In this document: piece by piece, positions 35,061 to 45,494 of the stretch
Numbering within the stretch: the first letter of the stretch is position 1
Layout: each line of letters opens with the position of its first letter
Origin: Thamnidium elegans
Lineage: Eukaryota > Mucoromycota > Mucoromycetes > Mucorales > Mucoraceae
Assembly: GCA_025201345.1 (NCBI GenBank)
Contig: JAIXMG010000012.1
Span: forward strand, 496,001 to 560,000
Direction: 5' to 3'
DNA length: 64,000 bases
Program-made: the position numbers and the translations under genes
Notes under the pieces: generated by a model
What the model was told of the DNA's origin: nothing
The model's input: only the letters and a program-made list of their open reading frames with translations
Databases searched by the model: none

Positions 35061-36774
35061 AAAATTCAGTAACGAATAATAATTGATATCAGGAACTTTC
35101 CATTATGATTTATATCTTTTCCTTACTAGATATATCGATGATACCCATGTTATAATTATCGACATCAAAATACTATAAATACAGGTTGAACTTTAGTTTA
35201 ATCATATTTGTCCTTTTTTAATATTACGTTTAATCTTTTCATTACTCTATTAGCAAAATAATACGGTACTTACTTACCTGATGGTTGTGGGGATTCATAC
35301 AGCAACCCTGGCCATAACTGAATGTAGTGATATTTACATTCAGAACTGCTGCACAGCACCGACGCTTACTTTACCTTTTTAGAGCTAGAAATAAAAACCC
35401 ATGACTCTTGGACCTTATAACGCCGTTCTCAACATTTATCAATTAGTTGAAAACTGCGATGCTACATGCAGTATTGATACCGAAGATCTCTGCAATATTT
35501 GGTTCCAAATTCTCTAGTTGAATCAATCGGGCTCTACCAGTTTGCATTTCCCTAGTCTATTAAATTCTGATTTACGTAAGTTATTTGTCAGCATGTTTCC
35601 TTTCTTTCGTCTTCATTTCTTTATGGCCGGCTTCGCTCCTCTTACTGGTTTTGGTTCTCAGCAATGCCGTAATTTGAGTTCTTCAGATTTAACTGCGTAA
35701 ACGTCTGATGCTCGTAATATGATGACTGCCTCTGATCCTCGCTACTTGACTGTTATTGATATCTCCTGTCGTCTTCTCTCTACCGCGAAAGTGGAGAACC
35801 AAATGCTATCTGTTACATAAGAGAACTCTTTATATTTTGCCGAATGGATTCGTAATGATGTCAAGGCCTCTCTTTATCTTATCCCTCCTGTTGGTCTCAA
35901 GATGTCTGGTAATGTACCACTTATCACGTGAATAAAAAAATACCTGGCCCTCAAAGAACGTTACGTTGTGGTGAAGTTTAGGAAACACTAGCGGTGTCCC
36001 AAACGCCTCCCTATAAAATGTAGTTCCAGTTCTTTTCTATAATAAATCAGTCCCTTTATTCTTTTCTGTAATTTTTATTGTATCTTTAACATGTAGCTTT
36101 AGTCTTAAGTTACCGTAGTATATTGAACCAATAGTACCACAGAGAATAATACACAACCCCTTCATACTACTGTCTTCTAGTACCATACAGCTTATAATCA
36201 AGTTTATTTTTATCTTATTATGCTTTTGTTAGATCACCAACCCCAGATTCTATCGGACTCCTCTCTATCCTCTACATCGATCTCAGCCCAACACTACAGC
36301 GTAGTTGATGTGATCAAGCATATACAAATATATATTCTCATATATATTTACACATACATGATTATCTCACACGTCTTTATCCCTTTATGACTAATTCATA
36401 TTTATTTTAACAAAGCCTTACCGACATCGGCCAGTAATAACTGTTGTCTGAGTAATGATTAGAGGATTGACCACAATTATATATCTTGACCGAAGACTAG
36501 GTTAGATAAGCACGGCTCGTAATTATATAAGGAAACTGTGGCAATTATTGTGATACAGCACACTACCAGAATTGTACTTAAACTCAGATATAAAAAAGCT
36601 ATATAAACAGACACCTTTTTTATTTAATAAAACGATAATTCCTATTTTTGCGACTGATTACTTTTTAGTATCTTTTTGTTTTTATTTTTATTTTTGAATC
36701 TTCACTATTTCATAGCTCGGATTCTACAGTAGTGTTTGTTCTTTTTTTTACCTTCTCATTTATTAAAGGTCCTC
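35061..36774. other. gene-poor stretch with a broken coding-like segment
   Basis: Between about 35510 and 35940 a plus-strand frame reads protein-like text ([20 protein letters not shown], later FAEWIRNDVKASLYLIPPVG) but is broken by several stops. It may be a decayed transposon or gene; I recognise no family. The rest, including the region before 36775, shows nothing definite. Confidence 0.35.
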
Positions 36775-37442
36775 ATGGAAGTAGAAAAGGTTATTCTAGA
36801 AAAATGTGTTTGCCCATATTATGACGAACAAGATTTCTATGTTGATAAGACAAGAGTACGGCAACATATTCATCGTAAACATAATATAATTTTATTATCG
36901 CGTTCAAAGTCTCAAAAAGCAAAAAACAGCAAACCGTACGATAGGGACAACATGAACACCTTCAAAAATCACGTAGTCAAACTATCATGTCCCAGTTGTA
37001 TGATATTAGTTGAACAAAAGATACAACTTCGAGCTCATATTGTTCAACATATCGGTTTGTAAGTATAATAAACAAAACGTGCAAACAATATTCGTTTTTC
37101 ATAATTTATTTTCTACGATAGCTTGGAAACTTCGGGAGGAAGCAACTGGATAATTGGCTCCGAAAATGTTAGCGAACGTTTTCAACGGTTTCGTGATTAT
37201 TGTATCGAGAATAGCGCGAAATACGTGGACGTAGATTGCTTTTTTAACCATTTGCTGTAAGAACAAAAGTTAAAGAATTTTGTATTTTATTTATTTATTT
37301 TTCTTCTTCTGAAAGGTCCGTTCTCATGAATTCTTGTAGTCCAAAAACGCAATGAATACCAGAGTATACCGGCCTCTTACTTTCCACCTTTGCTCTTGAA
37401 GAGTATATACGACGAACTTATTCAACAATTAGGTTTTAAAAC
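36775..37442 (+). pseudogene. zinc-finger gene of a repeated family, frameshifted and ending at a MITE
   Basis: Exons 36775-37058 and 37122-37256 splice cleanly (MEVEKVILEKCVCPYYDE..., with paired Cys and HIHRKH, CPSC...HIVQHI; then NWIIGSENVSERFQRFRDYC). After the next intron (acceptor before 37316) the spliced frame ends at 37355 after 152 codons. The adjoining frame, open from about 37330, continues naturally (VQKRNEYQSIPASYFPPLLL, then YDELIQQLGFKT) until the MITE boundary at 37443. This indicates a frameshift and then a MITE insertion or junction. Two CxxC/HxxxH-like pairs suggest a DNA- or RNA-binding role, but no family is named. It could instead be a short 152-aa gene. Confidence 0.5.
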
Positions 37443-37840
37443 GGTTAATTCTTGGTACGCCACCATTTACATCACCAGTGCCAATTTATGAGGTAATTTT
37501 TGGTGCACCTCCAACAAATAACGGGTAAAAAACAAGTTTACGTACGTGTACGTGAGAAAGTAAATTGTAATATGATGATTAAATAAAAAAAAATTATCAT
37601 AGTTAAATAAATCTTTTTTATCATAGTTGAATAAACCCCTTTTTATCATGATTAAAATCACCTATTTATTCCATCTTTTTTTTTTTTCCTTTTTTTTAAC
37701 AATGAATTCATATACAAGCAAGTATCTTTTATATAACCAAATGTCTAATTTTTTCAAAAACCTTCCCTATGATATGGTGGTGTACCAGGAATTTCCCTAA
37801 ATTGGCGTTGGTGGTGTAAATGGTGGTGTGCCTAATATTG
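37443..37840. mobile_element. MITE-like element, copy A
   Basis: The left end starts GGTTAATTCTTGGTACGCCA, and the right end reads GGTGGTGTAAATGGTGGTG as its degenerate inverse, so the terminal inverted repeats are about 45-60 bp. The interior has several TTATCATAGTTGAATAAA-type units and no ORF. The element at 44955-45408 is the same family in the opposite orientation. A target duplication is not clear because the right tip has diverged. Confidence 0.75.
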
Positions 37841-38830
37841 AAGGCAAAATCTCCGGAAAAAAAAGTTCTCCTCTAATAATTAAACATTGCAAAACCTTCA
37901 AACAAATGACAAAAAATCACAAAAGAGTGAGTATAAATCGCGCAAATAAGGATCTTAACATATTTAATCTTTAAATTAGAGTCGTATTTTATAAGACAAA
38001 GTGTGGAGAGACTGAGATATGGATTCATTCACGCGTTTATGAATCTATTGTTACTAACTCCATTTTCCTAACTGTACTGACTATGATGATACGGAAAAGG
38101 AGTTTGGAATCCATTATAATAAAGATCATTTATCAGGTTTCTTATATTTGTGAGGAAGATGCAGCCCTCATTCAAGAAAACCAAGAAAATCAACGAATAT
38201 TGTACACATTATCGCAGTACACTGTTCAAATTTCTTTAATTCGTGAATGTCTGGCGCTCTTATATCGTTGGTTCATAATGCGTTATAGGTGCGAAGTATA
38301 TATCCAAAGTAGAAGTACAGGATTAATTGATATGCAAACATGGACAAAAGATAAAAACAGATACGCAGACGGCATTGGTTATACTGGCCAAGAGGAACGT
38401 TTGTTGATGGTTTGGAAGAGGATCTTGTTCACACTCTTGGTGATTCTTTAAAATTGTTAGAAAATCTTTCAGCAATTTTAAACACATACCATGTCAAATA
38501 CCTCAATAGAAATAAGACGGCATTTTCAAGACTAAAAGTATTTGGCATTCAGTGCGTCAAGACAGCAATTACACTAGTCTCGGTCTCAGCATCTGGTGAC
38601 GGCAAATTTTTATACCATATGCCACGTACTTCCCAAATCCCGACTTCATTTGATGAACAACATCATTTATGTGATTTTGACGGTTATAAAATAAAAGTGA
38701 ATATCAAAATACAAAAAATAAAATATAAGAACAGAAAATTATCAGACTTTAAAAAAATTATTGTTTTTATTATAAGAAAATATGTGTGCCTTATATACAT
38801 ATTGGCTTTAAATGGACGCCTATCATAAGA
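37841..38830 (+). pseudogene. decayed member of a multicopy unknown gene family
   Basis: Between 37861 and 38130 the sequence matches, inverted, the minus-strand gene at 39208-39866 (shared FYK.K.GETEIWIHSRVYE and NCTDY.DT.KEF blocks), with a 34-bp deletion near 38070. Homology stops at an ATCAG|GT splice site. Downstream, YADGIGYTGQEERLLM and, after a frameshift near 38410, EEDLVHTLGDSLKLLENLSA and RLKVFGIQCVKTAITLVSVS form a domain that, from memory, recurs in many Mucorales genes of unknown function. Frameshifts make it a pseudogene. Confidence 0.6.
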
Positions 38831-39207
38831 TGCGAGACTTAGACAGTATTAGCAAACCATTCATATACGAGAAATTTTAATATAGAATAGTTTCCTCAGA
38901 AGGTTAATTATAACGTCAGCGACGCCTGTTATCTTCCAAGGCTTGTAGGTTATAAATGACGTGACAATTATTTATGTAAACCAGTTATCTTCGTTATTCA
39001 ATTAGTATTAACAGCCGTTTATAAATTTATATTCAATCGATAGAACGCTAAGAGGTATCTGAGTAATATAAGTAAAAATAGTCTAATTGTGTATAGCTTA
39101 TGTAAGTGACTATATGAGAATATGAGTACTTGTATAAGCTATGTCTAATTCGATATTGTTAACATATATTACGTAGACACAATGATTTACTTTCTTTATT
39201 TGAATTA

Positions 39208-39866
39208 TTAGCGTATCTGTATAGCCATTAAAGCCGTTTGTTGGCATACCAGAATACAATTAATAATGTACCGCACTATAGGATATATATCAAGAACAAG
39301 ATGAAGTAATAACGCAGCTCCAAAAAGAGTACACGGGATATGTCGAGGTACTAAAGGACAACCTTTGAGGAATGTTAATTTATAATAATTACCATAATTA
39401 CCATAATTACCCCTGATAAAAGTAAAAAAAAAGCTGTGCTGTTCCGTACCTGATATATGATCTTTATTATAATGACCTTTAAACTCCTTTCCCGTATCAT
39501 AATAGTCAGTACAGTTAAGACAAGCATATGCGGTCTTCACATTATCTGGCTGAAAATGGAGTTAGTAACAATAATTTCATAAACGCGTGAATGAATCCAT
39601 ATTTCAGTCTCTCCACGTTTTGCCTTATAAAATATAACTCTAATTTAAAAATTAAAGATGATAAGATCACCCTTTTGTGTTTTTTGTCGTTTGTCCAAAC
39701 GTTTTGCAATGTTTAAGCCTAAAGTAATGATTCGACAAGAACTTTTTTTTTGTTTTCCAGATATCTTACCTTCAATACTAACTAAATGTGCCCTTAAGTT
39801 TTCAGTATCAGTAAAAGTATTATGGCATTTGTAACATTGATTAATCAATTTGACAAGCGTTGTCAT
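39208..39866 (-). pseudogene. zinc-finger gene remnant, inverted paralogue of 37841-38830
   Basis: A first exon (from ATG at 39866) has a C2H2 finger, CYKCHNTFTDTENLRAHL, and a basic helix (AKRLDKRQKTQK). A later exon carries a second finger-like unit, YACLNCTDYYDT...HYNKDH, ending at a splice-like ATCAG|GT. I could not join the exons in one frame without meeting a stop, and the C-terminal domain present in the plus-strand relative is missing. It could be a short gene with unusual splicing, but a decayed copy is likelier. Confidence 0.45.
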
Positions 39867-39945
39867 TGGATAAAGTTGTAAGCGCTTCTTAGCTGAGTTT
39901 ATTTCTGTAAGGAGCGCTTCTTACAAAAATGAACTCAAATAAGAA
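39862..39945. repeat. 80-bp direct repeat, copy 1
   Basis: This copy contains GATAAAGTTGTAAGCGCTTC, AGCTGAG and GTAAGGAGCGCTTCTTAC, the last a near-palindrome. Copy 2 lies at about 42110-42196. The pair brackets the first hydrolase gene and so marks the duplicated unit. Confidence 0.8.
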
Positions 39946-40089
39946 CCACTTCTTTGTTATATGCTGGCAAAAAAAAAGGGCAAGATAGAGGACACGATAG
40001 CCTGAACTACTAATATTAACCTTTGGAATAAATACATCAGTCGCACTTTTTTTCTTAAAAAAAAAACTGCCTTTTGGAAACGACTGTAT

Positions 40090-40420
40090 CTGTTAGTCAT
40101 TCTAAAACTGTGTAATTATATTCAAATGATACCATTTCTGCATTGCTTAAGACTTGCCAAATAAGCCAAAGAGCTATCAATAGCCTCACATGTTCATAAT
40201 ACTAAGTTAATATTCGTCACCATTCCATTGATAATGCCGGATAAAATATCTCTTTTCTTTTAACCACCTATAGGCTGTTTACAAATATATATAAAGTATT
40301 ATTATTGGGCTGATTACTCAATTAGAAATTGTAAGAATAACATCAGATGTCTTGAATAAATACTAGATAATAGAGAAATTATCACGTTAGTAACAAAATA
40401 TGTAGCCATATATGTATACT
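40090..40420 (+). promoter_or_regulatory. hydrolase promoter segment, duplicated at about 41420-42085
   Basis: Stretches such as GTGTAATTATATTCAAATGA, TTACAAATATATATAAAGTA and GAATAAATACTAGATAATAG recur with changes in the same order at about 41420-42085, upstream of the hydrolase pseudogene. The duplicated unit therefore included the regulatory region. The element TATATAAAGTA could be a TATA box but is far from the start. Confidence 0.5.
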
Positions 40421-40543
40421 CTCTATAGACATGAAATTATGTATATAAATGCGTGTTTGACATTTGTTTTTATTTTAAATACTCTTTTTTTTATATATAT
40501 ATATTCTTTCTGCGCTTTTTTTTTTATAAAAAAAAAAAATAAT

Positions 40544-41377
40544 ATGGTAAAGCATTATTTACAAGTTGAGGGTGCAAGTATTTACTATGAGGTTAAAGGT
40601 AATGGTCCGTACCTTATACTCGTCCCAGGTGGTTACGGCGGAGGTGCGATATTTCGACTCTTGAGGTTCCATTTAATTAAACGCTTTACTGTCGTTATTT
40701 ATGATAGACGTGGATACAACAGGAGTACACTAAATGGCCCTCAAGATTACGAAAACCGTCTAGATACGGAAGCTGATGATATTTATAAGCTTATGAGAAA
40801 TCTAACAAATGAAAAGTTTATAATATTTGGTTTCAGTTCTGGTGGAGCCATCTCGTTAAAGTACCTGACCAAGTATCCAAAAACAGTATATAAAATGTTT
40901 CTGCATGAACCTGTGACCAATCTTGGTGCATTGCCGGATTCTGAAGATATCCTAAAGTTCCACACTGATATATATAATTTATACAAAAAAGAAGGAAAAG
41001 ACGCTGCTTTACAGCTGCTTGGAAAAAAGTATCTTACTGACGTCGACTATGAAACGGTTGTTCACAATCATTTAGGAGATAAAAAACAAGAATGGAGCCT
41101 TTACTTTGAGCATGAAGTAAGAGTTTATCCTTTCTATGATACTAATACAGATATGATAATGAGCAATAGAGAAAAACTGGTATTGTTATATAGTACTGAA
41201 TGTGTGAATTCATTTGTTCATAGGCCTGTACAAACTATATCTAAATACCTACATAAAGAATTACATCCTTTTCCTGGTGGCCACCTTGGATACTTGACCG
41301 AATCTAATAAATTTGCCGCAGAGTTTATAAAGATTTGCGAGAAGCATTTTGTTATTAAAGCTCTCCCAAAACTATAA
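40544..41377 (+). CDS. alpha/beta-hydrolase fold protein, copy 1
   Basis: This intronless frame of 277 aa starts at MVKHYLQVEG; an upstream in-frame extension is hydrophobic, lies in low-complexity DNA and is not matched by the paralogue's start. Features are ASIYYEVKGNGPYLILVPGG (oxyanion region), VVIYDRRGYNRS, the nucleophile elbow GFSSG with S98, and a C-terminal HLGYLTE with the likely catalytic His (FPGGHLG). Length and motif order match small single-domain hydrolases such as esterases and haloperoxidase-like enzymes. The substrate is unknown. It is one of four related units in tandem. Confidence 0.85.
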   Translation: MVKHYLQVEGASIYYEVKGNGPYLILVPGGYGGGAIFRLLRFHLIKRFTVVIYDRRGYNRSTLNGPQDYENRLDTEADDIYKLMRNLTNEKFIIFGFSSGGAISLKYLTKYPKTVYKMFLHEPVTNLGALPDSEDILKFHTDIYNLYKKEGKDAALQLLGKKYLTDVDYETVVHNHLGDKKQEWSLYFEHEVRVYPFYDTNTDMIMSNREKLVLLYSTECVNSFVHRPVQTISKYLHKELHPFPGGHLGYLTESNKFAAEFIKICEKHFVIKALPKL

Positions 41378-42109
41378 ACCCCCTCCCCCGTTGACTAAAT
41401 AAACGAATAGCCGTATCTGTTAAATGTTTCAAAAATTTGTTAGACTTTCCTAAAGTGCGTAATTATATTCAAATAATGTTACTGCATCTTATTGTAATTT
41501 CGATATTGTTTAAGACTTGTCGTATAAGTCAATGATTTTCCAATAAGTAGTCTCGCATGTTAATAATGATAAGTTAATATACCACAACATTCTGTTGGTA
41601 ATGGCAGATACAATATATATTTTCCTTAAATTACTTCTATACAGCTTACAAATATACATAAGGTATAATCGCTTGCCTGACCTATCGATCGAAAACTATA
41701 CGTGCTCCAGCTATAACGGTACATCGGCTTATAATGGGACAGTACTTCAGCTAAATGATTGATAGTCGAGCTGATATGCCCGTCGCTTTGAAAATTCTAA
41801 CTATTCATACTGTTGACTAGGATGAAATTGACACACTTGGCATAATTTTTTCAGTGTCTGGGAACGTTTATTACGCGATTAGGAAAAGTAAATTGAAGCT
41901 TGATAGAATACCAGTTTCATTAGACGCGAAAAAACATATAATACTGTGAGAATAAATTCGAATGTCTCGAATAAATACTGGATATTATAATAGAGAGAAT
42001 GTATTACGTTAGTAATAAAAATATGTAGTAATGCATATATGCTCTATATGCAGACATACCTATTTTAAAGCAGGTGTATAAATACGTGTTTAAACATTAA
42101 ATTAAATGT

Positions 42110-42196
42110 CATCGGATAAAGTTGTAAGGAGCGCTTCTTAGCTGAGCTTATTTCTGTAAGGAGCGCTTCTTACAAAAATGAACTCAGATAAAGATT
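42110..42196. repeat. 80-bp direct repeat, copy 2
   Basis: This is nearly identical to the copy at 39862-39945 and contains the near-palindrome GTAAGGAGCGCTTCTTAC fully once and partly once more. It lies just before the hydrolase pseudogene. Confidence 0.8.
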
Positions 42197-42239
42197 TTTT
42201 TCTGTTGATACTGTATTATTTATGAGTATTTATTAAAAG

Positions 42240-42760
42240 AAAAATTACAAAGCAATAGTTACAAGCCGAAGAAGCAAATACGTGCTTTGAGGTAGGAAGT
42301 AACCCTCCATAACATATGCTTGTCCCAGGTGGTGATAGTGGAGATTCAATATTACTATTATTATTTATAGCGGTGGCGGTTACTGTGGAAGTAAACTAAG
42401 GTTATAGAAATTGTTTTCATATAGAAGCTGGCGATATTTAAAAGTTTAATGAATAAAATAATTTTCGGCTTTAGTTCCGGTAGTGTCATCTTCCTAAAGT
42501 ACTGGATTAAATGTCCTATGACCTATTTTGGTGCTTTATCTGATGCAGAAGAGTTTGGAAAATCCCATACAGATTTACAAAGGATCCCGCAATCGTAATG
42601 TAAGGGAAGAAATATATCAACGAGTTGGGATATCATGTGATGGTCAGGAAGCAATCAGGAGATAAGGTGGATAGTTAGGGAGCTCATTTGAATACGGGGT
42701 ACATGTTTACGTTACTGTAACTGATAAACCGCAGAATTTTTAAATACTTGCATATCGAGC
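42240..42760 (+). pseudogene. decayed alpha/beta-hydrolase copy
   Basis: Fragments of the hydrolase can be followed in several frames: LQAEEANTCFEVGSNP, MLVPGGDSGDS, FGFSSGSVIFLKYWIKCP-like text, and GKKYINELGYHVMVRKQSGD. Stops, deletions and frameshifts break it. The order and spacing match the intact copies, so it is a tandem duplicate that has lost function. Its promoter-like upstream segment is still recognisable. Confidence 0.75.
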
Positions 42761-42916
42761 ACTCTCTTATAGAAGCCTTATAATAAAGTTTATATTTCTA
42801 TTATTGTTGGGAAAAAAGTTCAATCTTTTTATTTCTTAATTATAAAAAGTATAAATATAGACGTCCTCCACTGTTAGAGTTTGTTTTATTATATTTTCTT
42901 ATCTGATAAAAAAATA

Positions 42917-43747
42917 ATGTCTGGACAGTATTTAAAAGTAAAAGGTGCAAACATATACTACGAAGTTAAAGGAGAGGGTCCCTGTATCGTGTTTATGGCA
43001 GGTGGCGATGGTGGACATAAACCTTTCAAGCCTTTACGTGAATTATTGGTTAAACACTTTACTGTGGTCTTATATAATCGACGAGGCTATTATAAAAGCA
43101 AACTGACGGAACCTCAAGATTATACAAAACGTATCGAAACAGATGTTGAAGATTTGTATAAGGTTATGAAGAATGTTACCGACAAGACATTTTCTATTTT
43201 TTCGTCTAGTTCTAGTGGTATTGTAGCGTTGACCTATATAAATACATATCCAAAGACAGTTCACAAATGCTTCCTTCACGAGCCGATGATTGATCTCTCT
43301 GCTTTGCCAAATGGAAAACAAGCTCAAGAGGATCATAGAAAAGGAATGGAAATATTTGTGAACGATGGTAGAGAGGCAGCTTTAGCATATTATGGAGATC
43401 TATATTTTAACAAGTTGGATCGGTATTATATGGTTGATAAACAAATAGGGCAAGTGGATTATGGGTGGCATTATCATCTTCGATACGAGTCGGGACAGTA
43501 CCTCTTTACTAGAGTCGACATAAAAACAGTGAAAGCTTATAGAGATAAATTGTTACTTATACACGGTATAAAAAGTATGGAAGATTTTGTACATCTTCCT
43601 GTGGCTGCTTTTTCAAAAGCGCTGAATAAGGATTTAATATCGTTTCCTGGAGGACACATAGGTTTTTATACAGAGTATGAAAAATTTGCTGTAGAGCTTA
43701 TTAAAGTTTATAATGATTCTTGTCTTATAAATCAATCAAAATTATAG
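42917..43747 (+). CDS. alpha/beta-hydrolase fold protein, copy 2 with altered nucleophile elbow
   Basis: This intronless gene of 276 aa starts at MSGQYLKVKG and is collinear with copy 1 over its whole length. YNRRG replaces YDRRG. The elbow GFSSG of copy 1 is SSSSS here (residues 96-100), so the serine (S98) and its position are kept while both glycines are gone. The C-terminal His is kept (FPGGHIGFYTE). The open frame over 276 codons argues for selection. It may be a hydrolase with changed activity or a non-catalytic relative. It lies in the same tandem array. Confidence 0.82.
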   Translation: MSGQYLKVKGANIYYEVKGEGPCIVFMAGGDGGHKPFKPLRELLVKHFTVVLYNRRGYYKSKLTEPQDYTKRIETDVEDLYKVMKNVTDKTFSIFSSSSSGIVALTYINTYPKTVHKCFLHEPMIDLSALPNGKQAQEDHRKGMEIFVNDGREAALAYYGDLYFNKLDRYYMVDKQIGQVDYGWHYHLRYESGQYLFTRVDIKTVKAYRDKLLLIHGIKSMEDFVHLPVAAFSKALNKDLISFPGGHIGFYTEYEKFAVELIKVYNDSCLINQSKL

Positions 43748-44074
43748 TTTTTTTTGCTAATAAAGCCGTTCAAATTATTCAACTGTATTTTCGCTTATTG
43801 TAGTGGCCAACCAGGGATATTAAAGATCGTTTATTAACTTACGATCGTCTTCTGAATAAGTAATAGGTCGGTTTTTAAAGAGGGCTATCCATACAAAGGG
43901 GAAGCGTCGATCGAGATAAAGGGTATACGCAGCCATGTTTCACCTTAACATATTACTTACACAACATTATTATCGCTAGAAAGGATATAAAATCTATTTA
44001 TAATTAAAATTATTGTACATTATTTAAGCATACCAGTTTTCTTTTTCTGTTTTTTTAAAAGAAAAACGACAAAC

Positions 44075-44215
44075 CAATGTCTACAAATGGAGGGAGCAAG
44101 CATTTACTTTGAAGCAGAAGGTTAATGGCCCGTACTTGATATTTGTCCCAGGCGGTGATGGCCGAGGTGCGACAGTCAAAATTAGTTGCGCAATTTCTCG
44201 GTTCAATTTGATACG
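44075..44215 (+). pseudogene. 5' fragment of a hydrolase copy
   Basis: The text GGAGGGAGCAAGCATTTACT begins a match to the start of copy 1 (EGASIYFEAEG, then the oxyanion region with VPGGDG-like DNA), with a stop after EG and frameshifts. It ends within about 140 bp. It is the fourth unit of the array. Confidence 0.7.
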
Positions 44216-44954
44216 GTAACAGTCGTTTATAATTAAGTCAGATTGCTTTGTATTGAACATAAAATGCGCAAATCAATTTTCATTTTCATGTTTTCCTTTT
44301 TTGCTTTTTTTTTGGCTGTGTATCCCCTCTAATGAAAAACAGGTTTTGTAATTTAATATATGATCCTGAAAATCAATTACTTTGACTTACCAATGCAGGT
44401 ACAGGCCACTATTACTAAATACTTCTTCGAAGGCATACGACCAGAACTTTACGATGAAATCTTGCTCTGAATAGCGCTCGACTGTTTGTGGCGTTGATGG
44501 CTATTATTCGGGATGTATAGTGACTTGAGAAAATCTCCTATAAGCTTAACAGAGAGAGATTTGCTTTACTTTGCAAGTCAGTTATGTTATTCTTGCAATG
44601 GAAATAAATATATGCAATAATATTAAACTTACTTTTTCCTCAAAGGTTTTGATAATGCCAATGCTTTTAGGCGTAATCATTTCAGTCGACTTATTCTGGC
44701 AATCTTTCAAATATTTTTTTAAATCGTCTGAAAAAAAACTGGCATGTGAACCTTTACTCGCATCTATAGTGTCAATTATGTAATTTTTGGTAATCTTAAT
44801 ATATAAAAAATTAAGTATATTAGTATAGCCATTCAAATAAAAAAAAAAAAAAAGAGTGTATTTTCATACATTTGAAAGTACTTCGCCTTTTTACCTTTGT
44901 TATCATCTCGGTAGCGTTTTAAAAATAAAACTGCGGTGTTGACCTAAAGGAAAA
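44216..44954. other. spacer, no gene supported
   Basis: Two overlapping open frames of 70-84 codons on opposite strands at 44571-44836 show no recognisable motif. A short stretch (QVQATITKYFFEGIRPELYD at about 44395-44455) looks protein-like but isolated. Otherwise it is AT-rich. Confidence 0.35.
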
Positions 44955-45408
44955 GGTTAATTCTTGATACACCACCATTTACACCGCCAGTGCCAATTTA
45001 GCGAAATTCCTGCATTGACACCACCATATCATAAGGAAATATTTAGACATCTGATAATATAAAAGGCAATTGCTTGTATATGAATTCATTGTTAAAAAAA
45101 AAGGAAAAGAAAAGGAAAAAAAAAAAGATATGATAAAAAGGGGTTAATTCAACTATGATAAAATGAGGTTTATTCAACCATGATAAAAAGGATTTATTTA
45201 ATCATCGTAATATTTATATTACAATTTCCTTTCTCACAATATTAAAGTCGTTTTTACATGTAAAGTACCTGTTATTGTAAATGGTGATGCATTAAAAAAA
45301 AAAAAAAAAAAAAACTTGTTTTTTACCTGTCGTTTGTTGGAGGTGCACCAAAAATTACGCCATAAATTGGCGCTGGTGGTGTAAATGGTGGTGTACCAAG
45401 AATTAACC
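44955..45408. mobile_element. MITE-like element, copy B
   Basis: The left end is GGTTAATTCTTGATACACCA and the right end is its inverse, ACCAAGAATTAACC, with inverted similarity over about 45-60 bp. The interior has GATAAAAAGG-type repeats and no ORF. Flanks read AAGGAAAA on the left and GAGGAAAA on the right, an imperfect 8-bp target duplication that would suit a hAT-like source. It is the reverse orientation of copy A at 37443. Confidence 0.8.
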
Positions 45409-45494
45409 GAGGAAAATGGGATAAATAATTTGATATGGAACAAATCAGAAAAGATGTGTATTTAAACCTTTCTTTTTTTTCGCCGCGCTGCTCT

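Noticed and set aside
40412..40543. N-terminal extension of hydrolase copy 1
   Set aside because: The 44 extra codons lie in TATA- and T/A-homopolymer DNA and the paralogue at 42917 starts at the equivalent of the ATG at 40544.
44571..44836. Overlapping 70- and 84-codon frames on both strands
   Set aside because: No protein-like motif, no conserved partner; each is as likely by chance.
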